NCBI GenBank assembly: GCA_947497495.1
Contig: CANMGT010000001.1
Span: 1 to 64,000, forward strand
Source of the DNA: an uncultured Lentibacter sp.
GTDB taxonomy: Bacteria > Pseudomonadota > Alphaproteobacteria > Rhodobacterales > Rhodobacteraceae
Direction of reading: 5' to 3'
Length of the DNA: 64,000 bases
The notes under the pieces are model-generated. The model was not told the origin of the DNA and did not search any database. It worked only from the letters and a program-made list of their open reading frames with translations. Shown here in pieces: positions 8,092-15,089 of the stretch. How positions within the stretch are numbered: the first letter of the stretch is position 1; every line of letters begins with the position of its first letter. Both the position numbers and the translations under genes were made by a program.

Positions 8092-9126
8092 CTAACCGTC
8101 CTTCGCGCTGAGTTTTCTGAGCAGCTCGCTCATATCGGCGGGCAATTCCGCCTCAAATCGCAGCATTTCACCTGTTACAGGATGTTCAAACCCCAGCGTC
8201 GCGGCATGCAGCGCTTGGCGGTTGAACGCCTTTACAACAGCCACAGCCGTTGCGCCAAAGGCCTTTTCGCTCAGCTTTCTGCGCCCGCCATACACCGGAT
8301 CGCCGACAAGCCCATGGCCTGCATGGGCCATATGCACGCGGATCTGGTGCGTGCGCCCCGTTTCAAGCCAGCAATCGACAAGCGAGACACACTCGGGCGT
8401 GCCGAAGGCCTCGACCACGCGCGCGCGGGTGATCGCGTGACGCCCGCCTGTGAAAAACACAGCCTGCTTCTGGCGGTCGTGCTTGTGGCGCGCAAGCTGG
8501 GTGCTGATCTTCATCACCCCGCCCTGCTCAAAGCTCACACCCTTCACGCCGCGCAGCCGCGGATCGGAGGCGTCAGGCACGCCGTAAACGACGGCGCGGT
8601 AGTGGCGCTCGACGGTGTGCTTTTCAAACTGTGCGGCAAGGCCGTGGTGGGCAGCATCAGTCTTGGCGACGACGAGCAAGCCGCTGGTGTCCTTGTCGAT
8701 CCGGTGAACAATACCGGGCCGCGCAACGCCACCGACGCCTGACAGGCTGTCGCCGCAGTGGTGCATCAGCGCGTTCACAAGCGTGCCGTCGGGCGTGCCG
8801 GGGGCCGGATGCACGACCATGCCTGTGGGCTTGTTGATGACGATCAGATCCGCGTCTTCATAGACAACGTCCAGCGCGATATCCTGTGGCAGGATGTGGC
8901 TCTCTTGCGCTTCAGAAATGCTGACGCGCACGATATCGCCCTCTTCAACGCGCCCTTTCGGGTTGCTGACAACGACACCGTTGACTTGCACCTCGCCCGC
9001 CTCAAGCAAGCGCGCAAGCCGCGTGCGGCTCAGGCTCGCGGCCTCTGGCACATCGCGCGAAAGCGCCTTATCAAGGCGGGCAGGCGGATCAGCCGCAATG
9101 CGAAACTCTAGTGAGGCGTCTGCCAT
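8092..9126 (-). CDS. rluD: 23S rRNA pseudouridine synthase, RluA/RluD family
   Basis: Converts uridines to pseudouridine in 23S rRNA (helix 69 for RluD). An S4-like RNA-binding domain (about 15-75, LSRTRLARLLEAGEVQVNG) is followed by the catalytic domain with the HRIDKDTSGL motif, catalytic Asp144. The family also includes RluC; the RluD assignment rests on overall form. The start codon overlaps the start of the divergent DUF6476 gene by two bases. Confidence 0.88.
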   Translation of the reverse strand: MADASLEFRIAADPPARLDKALSRDVPEAASLSRTRLARLLEAGEVQVNGVVVSNPKGRVEEGDIVRVSISEAQESHILPQDIALDVVYEDADLIVINKPTGMVVHPAPGTPDGTLVNALMHHCGDSLSGVGGVARPGIVHRIDKDTSGLLVVAKTDAAHHGLAAQFEKHTVERHYRAVVYGVPDASDPRLRGVKGVSFEQGGVMKISTQLARHKHDRQKQAVFFTGGRHAITRARVVEAFGTPECVSLVDCWLETGRTHQIRVHMAHAGHGLVGDPVYGGRRKLSEKAFGATAVAVVKAFNRQALHAATLGFEHPVTGEMLRFEAELPADMSELLRKLSAKDG

Positions 9127-9427
9127 GGATGAAACCCCTGAAAGCTTTGACCCGAGCCTGCTGCGCTACCTCAAAACACTGGTAACGGCGCTGACGGGTG
9201 TGATGATTGTCGGGCTTGTAGCGGTGATTTACCTGCTTGTCATCCGCTTGAATGCCGACGTGCCGCCGCTGCCCTCGCGAATTGTGCTGCCCGAAGGCGT
9301 CAAAGCGCAGGCTTTCACGCAGGGCGAGGGCTGGTTTGCAGTTGTCACGGAAGACGGGCGCATTTTGATTTACGGGCGTGACGGGGCGACAGTTGTGCAG
9401 GAAGTCGAGATTTTGGCGCAGGAGTAG
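9125..9427 (+). CDS. DUF6476 family membrane protein
   Basis: A 100-residue protein with one membrane helix (about residues 18-42, TALTGVMIVGLVAVIYLLVI) and a C-terminal domain of beta character (VLPEGVKAQAFTQGEGWFAVVTEDGRILIY). It resembles the DUF6476 family of Rhodobacterales, of unknown function. TGAGGCG lies upstream of the ATG inside the rluD coding region. The two divergent start codons share two bases within CCATGG. Confidence 0.8.
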   Translation: MDETPESFDPSLLRYLKTLVTALTGVMIVGLVAVIYLLVIRLNADVPPLPSRIVLPEGVKAQAFTQGEGWFAVVTEDGRILIYGRDGATVVQEVEILAQE

Positions 9428-9558
9428 ATGATCGGAAGGCCAACGTCAGCCTCTGGGCAGGGGACAAGCGGGTATGACGAAGTGCTTTAGGTGGTCAAAC
9501 GCATCCGTCAGAGCTTAGGGAGCACCCAGCATCACCAAACAAAACCGAAAATAGAGAG

Positions 9559-9635
9559 TGGTACCACCTCTTGGTCTCGAACCAAGGACCTCCTGATCCA
9601 CAATCAGGCGCTCTAACCAACTGAGCTAAGGCGGC
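9559..9635 (-). tRNA. tRNA-His (GTG)
   Basis: A 77-base cloverleaf with the CCA end encoded. Acceptor stem is GCCGCCT/AGGTGGT with two G-U pairs; the D-arm is GCTC/GAGC; the anticodon stem CCTGA/TCAGG holds loop TTGTGGA, so the anticodon is GTG (His). The T-arm is CTTGG/CCAAG with TTCGAGA. Base -1 is T, not G, and the discriminator is A73, not C73. The other 250 bases between 9428 and 9678 hold nothing else recognisable. Confidence 0.95.
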
Positions 9636-9678
9636 ACTGAGGGCGATTTAGCCTCGCGTGCGCTCAAATGCAAGGGGG

Positions 9679-10161
9679 TTAAAAGTCAATTTCCCAACTT
9701 TGTTCAACAAGATTGACACCAAAACTATGCACAGGCTTTGACGAGACAAGCCGCCAGCCTGTCTTCTCGTAAAGCGCGCAGGCGGCCTTGTGGCTCTCGT
9801 GCGTCCAAAGCTGCATGCGCGCGTAGCCTTTGGCCTTGGCGTAACCCATGCAAGTGTCAAGCAGCCGCCGCCCCAGCCCCTTGCCGCGCGCTGCGGGCGT
9901 GAGCAAAAACAGCCGCAGCTTGGCGCTGGTGTCGTCAAGGCGCACACAAAAGATCGAGCCGAGGCGCTCGCCCGCCTGCTCGGCGATCCAGCCTCGCTCG
10001 CAAGACGGGTCGTGCGCGCGGATGAACCCCTCGAGTATGCCCGCCACCAAAACCTCGAAACTCGCATCAAAGCCCTCGTCTCGCGCATAAAGCGCCCCGT
10101 GCTGCGCGGCCAGCCAGGCGGCGTCACTTGGGCTAAAGTCTCGCAGGGTTATCTCGCACAT
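9679..10161 (-). CDS. GNAT family N-acetyltransferase
   Basis: A 160-residue GNAT-fold protein. The acetyl-CoA site is LTPAARGKGLGRRLLDTCMGYA (R/Q-x-x-G-x-G/A type, about 95-115), followed by LWTHESHKAACALYEKTGWRLV, the usual beta5-alpha4 end. This domain is often fused behind a MarR regulator; here it stands alone. The MCEITLRDF start is preferred to one 10 codons upstream, though no clear ribosome site is seen. Substrate unknown. Confidence 0.8.
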   Translation of the reverse strand: MCEITLRDFSPSDAAWLAAQHGALYARDEGFDASFEVLVAGILEGFIRAHDPSCERGWIAEQAGERLGSIFCVRLDDTSAKLRLFLLTPAARGKGLGRRLLDTCMGYAKAKGYARMQLWTHESHKAACALYEKTGWRLVSSKPVHSFGVNLVEQSWEIDF

Positions 10162-10239
10162 GACACAAGCCTGCCCCCGCCCCGCTTGCATCGCAAGACA
10201 AAACTCGCTAGCTCAATTGCACCATCAAGGAGAGACGCC

Positions 10240-10419
10240 ATGGGCATCAACACGGAACGCGACATTGAAGCCAACATGCAGATCGGCCCGACCGACCAAG
10301 GCATGGTGCGTATTTTCATAGAAGCCGGCGGCGTCGAGATCCCGATGGACTTCACCGCTGAAGAAGCGGAAGAAATCGCCGAAGAAATCCGCGCAGCGGC
10401 GGCGGCTGTCAAAGCATAA
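10240..10419 (+). CDS. Small acidic conserved protein (DUF6324-like)
   Basis: A 59-residue soluble protein with AAGGAG well placed before the ATG. It opens MGINTERDIEANMQIGPTD and ends in a Glu/Ala-rich helix (AEEAEEIAEEIRAAAAAVKA). I recognise it as resembling the short DUF6324 proteins of Rhodobacterales; no function is known. Its last 11 bases overlap the convergent thioesterase gene. Confidence 0.75.
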   Translation: MGINTERDIEANMQIGPTDQGMVRIFIEAGGVEIPMDFTAEEAEEIAEEIRAAAAAVKA

Positions 10420-10843
10420 GCGCGCTGAACGCCCGCCTTGCCGTTTCGCCTATCGGCTCGGGGCGGCGGGCCTGCTTGCCTACATTTACGTGCACAAAAT
10501 GCCCCTCGGCGCTGGCGCTATTCTCGTCGTTGCGAAACAGGCCAACCTCGTAGCGCACGGATGAGCTGCCAAGCTTGGAAACCCGCAGCCCTGCGTGAAT
10601 GACGTCGGGAAAGGCCATCTCGCCATAGTAGCGGCACCCTGTGTCGACCACGAGAAACACAGTCTTCCCTGCCTTCAAATCAAGCAGTTTGTTGTCGATC
10701 AGATGCCCGTTCACCGCCGTGTCAAACAGCTGATAGTGGATAGCGTTATTCATGTGCCCATAGGCGTCATTGTCTAGCCAGCGGGTCTGGATCGGGCGAA
10801 AGACCACATAGTCGGAACGGGTGCCAACGTGGTGCCCGCTCAT
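10409..10843 (-). CDS. Acyl-CoA thioesterase, 4-hydroxybenzoyl-CoA thioesterase (hotdog) family
   Basis: A 144-residue hotdog-fold protein; these hydrolyse acyl-CoA thioesters. The active-site segment is RWLDNDAYGHMNNAIHYQLFD, with the DxxxHxNN pattern near residues 24-33. The start overlaps the alcohol dehydrogenase stop by ATGA, so the two are translationally coupled. Substrate not predictable. Confidence 0.85.
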   Translation of the reverse strand: MSGHHVGTRSDYVVFRPIQTRWLDNDAYGHMNNAIHYQLFDTAVNGHLIDNKLLDLKAGKTVFLVVDTGCRYYGEMAFPDVIHAGLRVSKLGSSSVRYEVGLFRNDENSASAEGHFVHVNVGKQARRPEPIGETARRAFSALML

Positions 10844-11991
10844 AGCGCGGCCTCATAAATCGCCTGCGCATCCGCCAGCGTCACCTCGCGCGGGTTGTTC
10901 ACCAACAGCCGCGTCTGGTTCATCGCGTCGCGCGCCAGAAGCGGCAGGTCATCGCGGGTGATGCCGACGCCCGACAGCCCCTCAGGCAGTCCACAGCGTT
11001 TTGACAGATCGGCCAGCTCCTGCGCGAAAGCCGCCGCCGCCTCTTGCGGGCCAAGCCCTGCAAGCTTTGGGAAGGCTATGGGCGCAAGCTCGGCGTAGGC
11101 GTTCGGCGCGGTGACAGCGTTAAAGCGCAACACATGCGGCAAAACCAGCGCGTTCGACAGCCCGTGTGGCACTTTGAAGTGCCCCCCGATCGGGTAGGCC
11201 AGCGCATGCACCGCCGCGACAGGCGAGTTGGCAAAGGCCTGCCCCGCAAGCAGCGAGCCAAGCAGCATGTCGCCGCGCGCCTCCATGTCATGCGGCGTGT
11301 TTACGGCACTCTCCAGCGCACCGCCCATAAGCCGCAGAGCCTCACAGGCCAGCGCACGGCTTACGGGGTTGTTGTTCGCGCTCGCCGAGGCGTAGGCCTC
11401 GATCGCATGCACCATCGCGTCTATGCCTGTTGCCGCCGTCACATGCGCGGGCAAGTCGCGGGTCAGTTCCGGGTCAAGCAGCGCCACATCGGGGATGATC
11501 AGCGGGCTGACAACGCCCATCTTTTCGCTCGCGCCTGTTGTGACAATCGAGATCGGCGTGACTTCAGATCCGGTGCCTGCGGTTGTCGGCACAGCGATCA
11601 GCGGCAAGCGCGGCCCCTTGGCCATGTGCACGCCATATGCCTCAGCCAGCGTTCCGCCATTGCCGGCCAGAAGTGCCGCCAGCTTGGCCACATCGATTGA
11701 AGAGCCGCCGCCAAGGCCAATAACCCCGCCCTGCCCCTTGGCCGCCTCAACCGCCGCCAGAACAACGGCCTCCGGCGGATCGGCCTTCACGTCAGAGAAC
11801 ACCTCGGCTACAACACCTGCCGCCTCAAGCGAGGCCAGCGCGCGCTCGACGATGCCGGTGGCCAGCATCCCCGGATCAGTGACAAGCAGCACATGTTTGC
11901 CGCAAAGCGCCGCAGCCATTTCGCCCAGCTCGTCCAGAAGCCCCGCGCCCATCCGGATGCTTGGCGTGGTGTTAAAGGTAAATCCGCTCAT
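10840..11991 (-). CDS. Iron-containing alcohol dehydrogenase
   Basis: A 383-residue group III (Fe-dependent) alcohol dehydrogenase that interconverts alcohols and aldehydes with NAD(P). The nucleotide-binding loop GLGGGSSIDVAKLAA, the VPTTAGTGSEVT motif and metal-site histidines in ATGIDAMVHAIEAY and AVHALAYPIGGHFKVPHG are visible. The MSGFTFNT start has GGGAGG upstream; eight extra codons in frame are rejected. It forms a two-gene unit with the thioesterase downstream. Confidence 0.88.
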   Translation of the reverse strand: MSGFTFNTTPSIRMGAGLLDELGEMAAALCGKHVLLVTDPGMLATGIVERALASLEAAGVVAEVFSDVKADPPEAVVLAAVEAAKGQGGVIGLGGGSSIDVAKLAALLAGNGGTLAEAYGVHMAKGPRLPLIAVPTTAGTGSEVTPISIVTTGASEKMGVVSPLIIPDVALLDPELTRDLPAHVTAATGIDAMVHAIEAYASASANNNPVSRALACEALRLMGGALESAVNTPHDMEARGDMLLGSLLAGQAFANSPVAAVHALAYPIGGHFKVPHGLSNALVLPHVLRFNAVTAPNAYAELAPIAFPKLAGLGPQEAAAAFAQELADLSKRCGLPEGLSGVGITRDDLPLLARDAMNQTRLLVNNPREVTLADAQAIYEAAL

Positions 11992-12094
11992 GTTCAGCCT
12001 CCCCGCTTTGCACAACTATGCGTGCCGCCGAGTTAACTTGAAAGCCCCGAGCAAAGTTACCTTCCGTCCAAACAGCAAAAGGGGGGGCGCGAAA

Positions 12095-12280
12095 CTAGGT
12101 GTGAACCGCGCCCGGCCCGATAAGCTCGAACCCTGTGATCTCGAACTCGTAGAGCGTGCTGCCATCCGGCCTTTCGGCCCGCGCTATGAGCTTGCCTTCG
12201 GGGTTGTGAAAGACAGCATGTGCCGTGTGCAACGCGCGGTAGCACCAGTCGCCATCGGGGTAATAATACTTTATCATCAT
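12095..12280 (-). CDS. Small hypothetical protein downstream of mmcB
   Basis: A 61-residue protein opening MMIKYYYPDGDWCYRALH and ending IGPGAVHT. AGGAG lies 7 bases before the first ATG at 12280. No family recognised; the composition suggests a small beta-rich soluble domain. It starts 23 bp after mmcB on the same strand, so the two are probably one transcript under the LexA-box promoter. Confidence 0.65.
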   Translation of the reverse strand: MMIKYYYPDGDWCYRALHTAHAVFHNPEGKLIARAERPDGSTLYEFEITGFELIGPGAVHT

Positions 12281-12303
12281 CGGGTTACTCCTGAGTTGGG
12301 ATG

Positions 12304-12747
12304 TCAAACACGCGGGTCGCGCATTCTCTGGTGGCGCAGGGCCACATCGCGGGCAAATTTGAGCGTGACTTTCTTGCGACGCGCGGCGGCAAGCTTGTCA
12401 AACGGCGCCATACGGATCACCTCGGCGGCGTAGGCGTCAGCAATGATAAGCCCTGTATCATCAGGCAACAGCTCGAGCGGGAAGCTCTCGTCAACGGCCC
12501 AGAAGTAGCGGTCACACCACTCAAGGTAGCCCTGCCACTTCTGATCAGCCTTAAAGTCCTCGCGGCTTGACTTGCACTCGATCACCCAGATCTCGCCTTT
12601 CGGCCCAAGCGCCATAACATCAACCCGCTTTCCACGCTCGGGCACAAACTCTTCAACAGTTGTGAAGTTATAGCTCAGCAAATGCCGGCACACACCGCGC
12701 GCCAGAAGCTGGCCAGGTTGCAGGTTTGGAGGTGTCATTTCAGTCAT
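12304..12747 (-). CDS. mmcB: MmcB family DNA repair protein
   Basis: MmcB is a putative nuclease-like DNA repair protein of alphaproteobacteria (PD-(D/E)XK-like fold), SOS-regulated in Caulobacter. Here the core reads RVDVMALGPKGEIWVIECKSSREDFKADQKW, with the D...E-x-K nuclease-type arrangement, then GYLEWCDRYFWAV and DTGLIIAD. The start could be 12747 or the ATG three codons inside at 12738. The -10 box ends 7 bases before 12747, so the message may be leaderless. The N-terminal extension to 12798 crosses the promoter and is rejected. Confidence 0.85.
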   Translation of the reverse strand: MTEMTPPNLQPGQLLARGVCRHLLSYNFTTVEEFVPERGKRVDVMALGPKGEIWVIECKSSREDFKADQKWQGYLEWCDRYFWAVDESFPLELLPDDTGLIIADAYAAEVIRMAPFDKLAAARRKKVTLKFARDVALRHQRMRDPRV

Positions 12748-12753
12748 GCCCAC

Positions 12754-12782
12754 AATATGAACAAAGAGTGAACATGAGGCAA
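12754..12782 (-). promoter_or_regulatory. SOS (LexA) box inside the mmcB promoter
   Basis: On the minus strand, TTGCCT (12777-12782) and CATATT (12754-12759) are 17 bases apart. Between and touching them lies GTTC-N7-GTTC (12759-12773; GAAC-N7-GAAC on the plus strand), the alphaproteobacterial LexA site. A repressor bound there would block the promoter. Confidence 0.75.
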
Positions 12783-12805
12783 GTTGATTATCATACACCT
12801 GCCAC

Positions 12806-12852
12806 TTGACATGATACCATTTGGCACCCTAATTAGGATACCATTCAGTATC
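12806..12852 (+). promoter_or_regulatory. Promoter and two operators of the arsR-type gene
   Basis: TTGACA (12806-12811) and CTAATT (12829-12834) are 17 bases apart. GATACCATT occurs twice, at 12813 and 12837. The first copy forms an imperfect inverted repeat with TGGCACC, filling the spacer. The second forms GATAC-N6-GTATC (12837-12852) around the likely start of transcription. Autorepression by the ArsR protein is inferred. Confidence 0.6.
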
Positions 12853-12872
12853 ACTTTCAAAAGAGCCACCCA

Positions 12873-13178
12873 ATGCAAGCTGCCTTCCGCGCCCTCGCCG
12901 ACCCAACCCGACGTGACATCCTCACAGCCCTTTCAACTGGCGAGATGACCGTACAGCAACTCACCGAGCGCTTCCCAATGACGCGTGCCGCGGTGAAAAA
13001 GCACCTTGTCGTGCTGGAAGACGGAGGGTTGCTCACCACTCGCAGACAGGGCCGAGAGACATTCAACAAGCTACACCCCGAAGGGCTCAAGCCTGTCACC
13101 GACTGGCTGAATTACTTTGATCAGTTCTGGGACACGCATCTTTCAGCGCTTCAATCAACACTCACTCAAAAGGATTAG
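12873..13178 (+). CDS. ArsR/SmtB family transcriptional regulator
   Basis: A 101-residue winged-helix repressor. The opening MQAAFRALADPTRRDILTAL is typical, with the recognition helix near 35-55 (MTRAAVKKHLVVLEDGGLLTTRRQGRE). No Cys metal site is present, so it belongs to the metal-independent branch that usually pairs with SRPBCC proteins. The partner gene follows 4 bp downstream. Confidence 0.9.
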   Translation: MQAAFRALADPTRRDILTALSTGEMTVQQLTERFPMTRAAVKKHLVVLEDGGLLTTRRQGRETFNKLHPEGLKPVTDWLNYFDQFWDTHLSALQSTLTQKD

Positions 13179-13182
13179 TCCC

Positions 13183-13593
13183 ATGCAACCGTCGACCATT
13201 GAGAAATCTGTCTTCCTCACCGCCAGTCAAAGTGATGTCTGGGATCATCTCACCAAAGCCGACCTGCTTGGTAGATGGTTTCATCCTGCCACGGAAGACC
13301 TCGCGTTGGGGCAAGACTTCACCCTCGTCTCGGCCAAAGACGGCGAGCGAATGTGCTTTGGCTCGGTTGAGGAGGAAACTCCCAAGAGCTATCTCAAGTG
13401 GGCGTTTTCTGTCGCGCCCCTCAACGGCACGATGACGACTGTTGAGTGGCACTTGGAAGAAACAGCGGGCGGCACACGCTTGAGCCTTACCCACAGCGGG
13501 TTACCAAGCGACGGGGAAGGCTATGGCCTGCTCAATGCGCTCGACAAAGGCTGGCACGGATTTCTGGGAAACTTGCACAACCTTGATCAATGA
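13183..13593 (+). CDS. SRPBCC (AHSA1-like) family protein
   Basis: A 136-residue START/AHSA1-like domain, a fold with a deep hydrophobic ligand cavity. It starts with the usual EKSVFLTASQSDVWDHLT and contains GRWFHPATEDL and YLKWAF. The ATG follows the ArsR stop by 4 bases. ArsR-SRPBCC pairs are common and the ligand is generally unknown. The SRPBCC protein may sense or bind the inducer; that is inference. Confidence 0.85.
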   Translation: MQPSTIEKSVFLTASQSDVWDHLTKADLLGRWFHPATEDLALGQDFTLVSAKDGERMCFGSVEEETPKSYLKWAFSVAPLNGTMTTVEWHLEETAGGTRLSLTHSGLPSDGEGYGLLNALDKGWHGFLGNLHNLDQ

Positions 13594-13594
13594 C

Positions 13595-13623
13595 TTGTAA
13601 GCCGTCGCGACAAAGCCTACCTA
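13595..13623 (+). promoter_or_regulatory. Promoter of the candidate 6S RNA
   Basis: TTGTAA (13595-13600) and TACCTA (13618-13623) are 17 bases apart, placing a start of transcription near 13630, at the 5' side of the closing stem of the RNA described next. The -35 box overlaps the SRPBCC gene end by a few bases of spacer only. Confidence 0.5.
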
Positions 13624-13629
13624 GGAAGG

Positions 13630-13810
13630 CGGCGGCTTCTGCCCTTTTCGTTTTACGGTTGCATTCCGGTGGCCTTAAGCAAATCCGAGGGAGCTGGCTC
13701 TGTCATGGCCCTGGCTATGTTACCTGGCGCCCACCTGTACATACAGGTCCTCGGGAATGAGATAACCCAACGTCTGCGGCGGTTCCGCCACTTACTTTCC
13801 GCAGAAGTAT
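13630..13810 (+). ncRNA. ssrS: Candidate 6S RNA
   Basis: A non-coding, conserved-looking stretch of about 180 bases, the usual 6S length. CTTCTGC (13636-13642) pairs with GCAGAAG (13801-13807) as a closing stem. CCGAGG pairs with CCTCGG inside, and ACCTGT-ACAT-ACAGGT forms an apical hairpin. The 3' strand contains CTGCGGCGG, a string also present near the 3' end of E. coli 6S. 6S binds the housekeeping RNA polymerase holoenzyme. No reading frame or protein match explains the region. The strand follows from the promoter; assignment is by pattern only. Confidence 0.6.
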
Positions 13811-13817
13811 GTAGTCC

Positions 13818-14159
13818 TCAGTAGCGACGCGTTTCGTTCGCTGGGCGCGGCTTGTGCGCTTTCGCACGCACAGGCACCAGCTCGCCCAGATGCTCAAGCG
13901 CAGGGGCCTTGTTGCCGCCGCGCGGCTCGTCGTCATCGTCGTCTTTCATCCGCATGACAGCGATGCCAAACTGCACACCAGCAAAGATAACGCCGTTTGA
14001 CGCCCAGAGCACAAGCACCGCGATCCAGCCTTTGTCAGACGTGCTGATCAGGTGCCAGAGATTGGCGATGTTAAACCACAAAAGCATCCCCACGAAGACA
14101 CCCGCAAGGGCGAAGCCGATGATGACATTCACGATGTAGAGCTTGATAAGTTTGGGCAT
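13818..14159 (-). CDS. Hypothetical two-helix membrane protein
   Basis: A 113-residue protein with two predicted membrane helices (about 6-29 and 44-68) and an acidic Asp run (MKDDDDDEPR) leading to a basic, Pro-rich C-terminal tail. No family recognised. It starts 99 bp beyond the end of ispE on the same strand and ends against the candidate 6S RNA. Confidence 0.6.
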   Translation of the reverse strand: MPKLIKLYIVNVIIGFALAGVFVGMLLWFNIANLWHLISTSDKGWIAVLVLWASNGVIFAGVQFGIAVMRMKDDDDDEPRGGNKAPALEHLGELVPVRAKAHKPRPANETRRY

Positions 14160-14258
14160 GGGACGATTCCTCTATGCCTATAAGCTACGCTTTCGCGCGC
14201 TGGTTGCAAGTCCATGAGCGCAATTCCGCATGCGCAGGGTTAATGGCCGCTATGCCTG

Positions 14259-15089
14259 TCACGCCAGCCAAGCGGGCTGCACCCACCAGTCGCGCTTTTG
14301 CGCCCCGATCAGCAGCGCAGCAGACTCGGCGGCCTGCATATCGGAAAACAGCGCAAAGCACGTTGCCCCCGAGCCTGACATGCGCACCAAGAGTGCGCCC
14401 GTTTGCGCGCCAAGCCGGTCAAGCACCTCGCCAATGACAGGCGCCAGTGACAGCGCAGGCGCTTCAAGGTCATTGCGGGTTTGCGCGCGAAGGAAGGCGA
14501 CGACATCCTCGACAGAGGCCATTTCTGGCAGCCTGTCAGGCATGGCCTGCCCGTCCTTTTGCGCGAGCGCTTTGAAGACATCGGGTGTCGCCACGCCAAC
14601 ACCGGGGTTGACCAGTACGGCCGGCAAGCCGGGCAGTCCGCGCACAGGCTCAAGCTCTTCACCAATGCCGCGCATCCGGCAGGCACGGCCAAAAAAACAC
14701 GCGGGGACATCGGCGCCCAAGGCTTCAAACCCGCCCGCAAACTCGGTGCAGCTCAGCGCCGAAAGGGCACGCAAGGCCGCCGCCGCATCGGAGGAGCCGC
14801 CGCCAATGCCCGCTGCGGCAGGCAGGTTTTTCTCCAGCGCGAACTTCGCCGTGACACCGGCCCAGGCCGCGGCCTTCAGGACAAGGTTTTCTGGGCCAGT
14901 CGGCACACCCGCCGCGCGGGGGCCATGCACACTCAGGCTGCTAAAAGCGGCCAACTCGACTGCAAGCCTGTCGCCGACATTGGCAAACACAACAAGGCTG
15001 TCGAGCGCGTGCAGCCCGTCAGCCCGCTGCCCTGTCACATGCAGCGAAAGGTTGATCTTGGCAGGAGCGAAGGCCTCAACCGTCGTCAT
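14259..15089 (-). CDS. ispE: 4-diphosphocytidyl-2-C-methyl-D-erythritol kinase
   Basis: IspE phosphorylates CDP-methylerythritol in the non-mevalonate isoprenoid pathway. The 276-residue GHMP kinase opens MTTVEAFAPAKINLSLHV, has the ATP loop LPAAAGIGGGSSDAAAALRAL and the C-terminal VRMSGSGATCFALF. The start lies inside the last codons of the upstream TPR gene (14-bp overlap); a frame extending 65 codons further upstream is not part of the protein. Confidence 0.94.
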   Translation of the reverse strand: MTTVEAFAPAKINLSLHVTGQRADGLHALDSLVVFANVGDRLAVELAAFSSLSVHGPRAAGVPTGPENLVLKAAAWAGVTAKFALEKNLPAAAGIGGGSSDAAAALRALSALSCTEFAGGFEALGADVPACFFGRACRMRGIGEELEPVRGLPGLPAVLVNPGVGVATPDVFKALAQKDGQAMPDRLPEMASVEDVVAFLRAQTRNDLEAPALSLAPVIGEVLDRLGAQTGALLVRMSGSGATCFALFSDMQAAESAALLIGAQKRDWWVQPAWLA

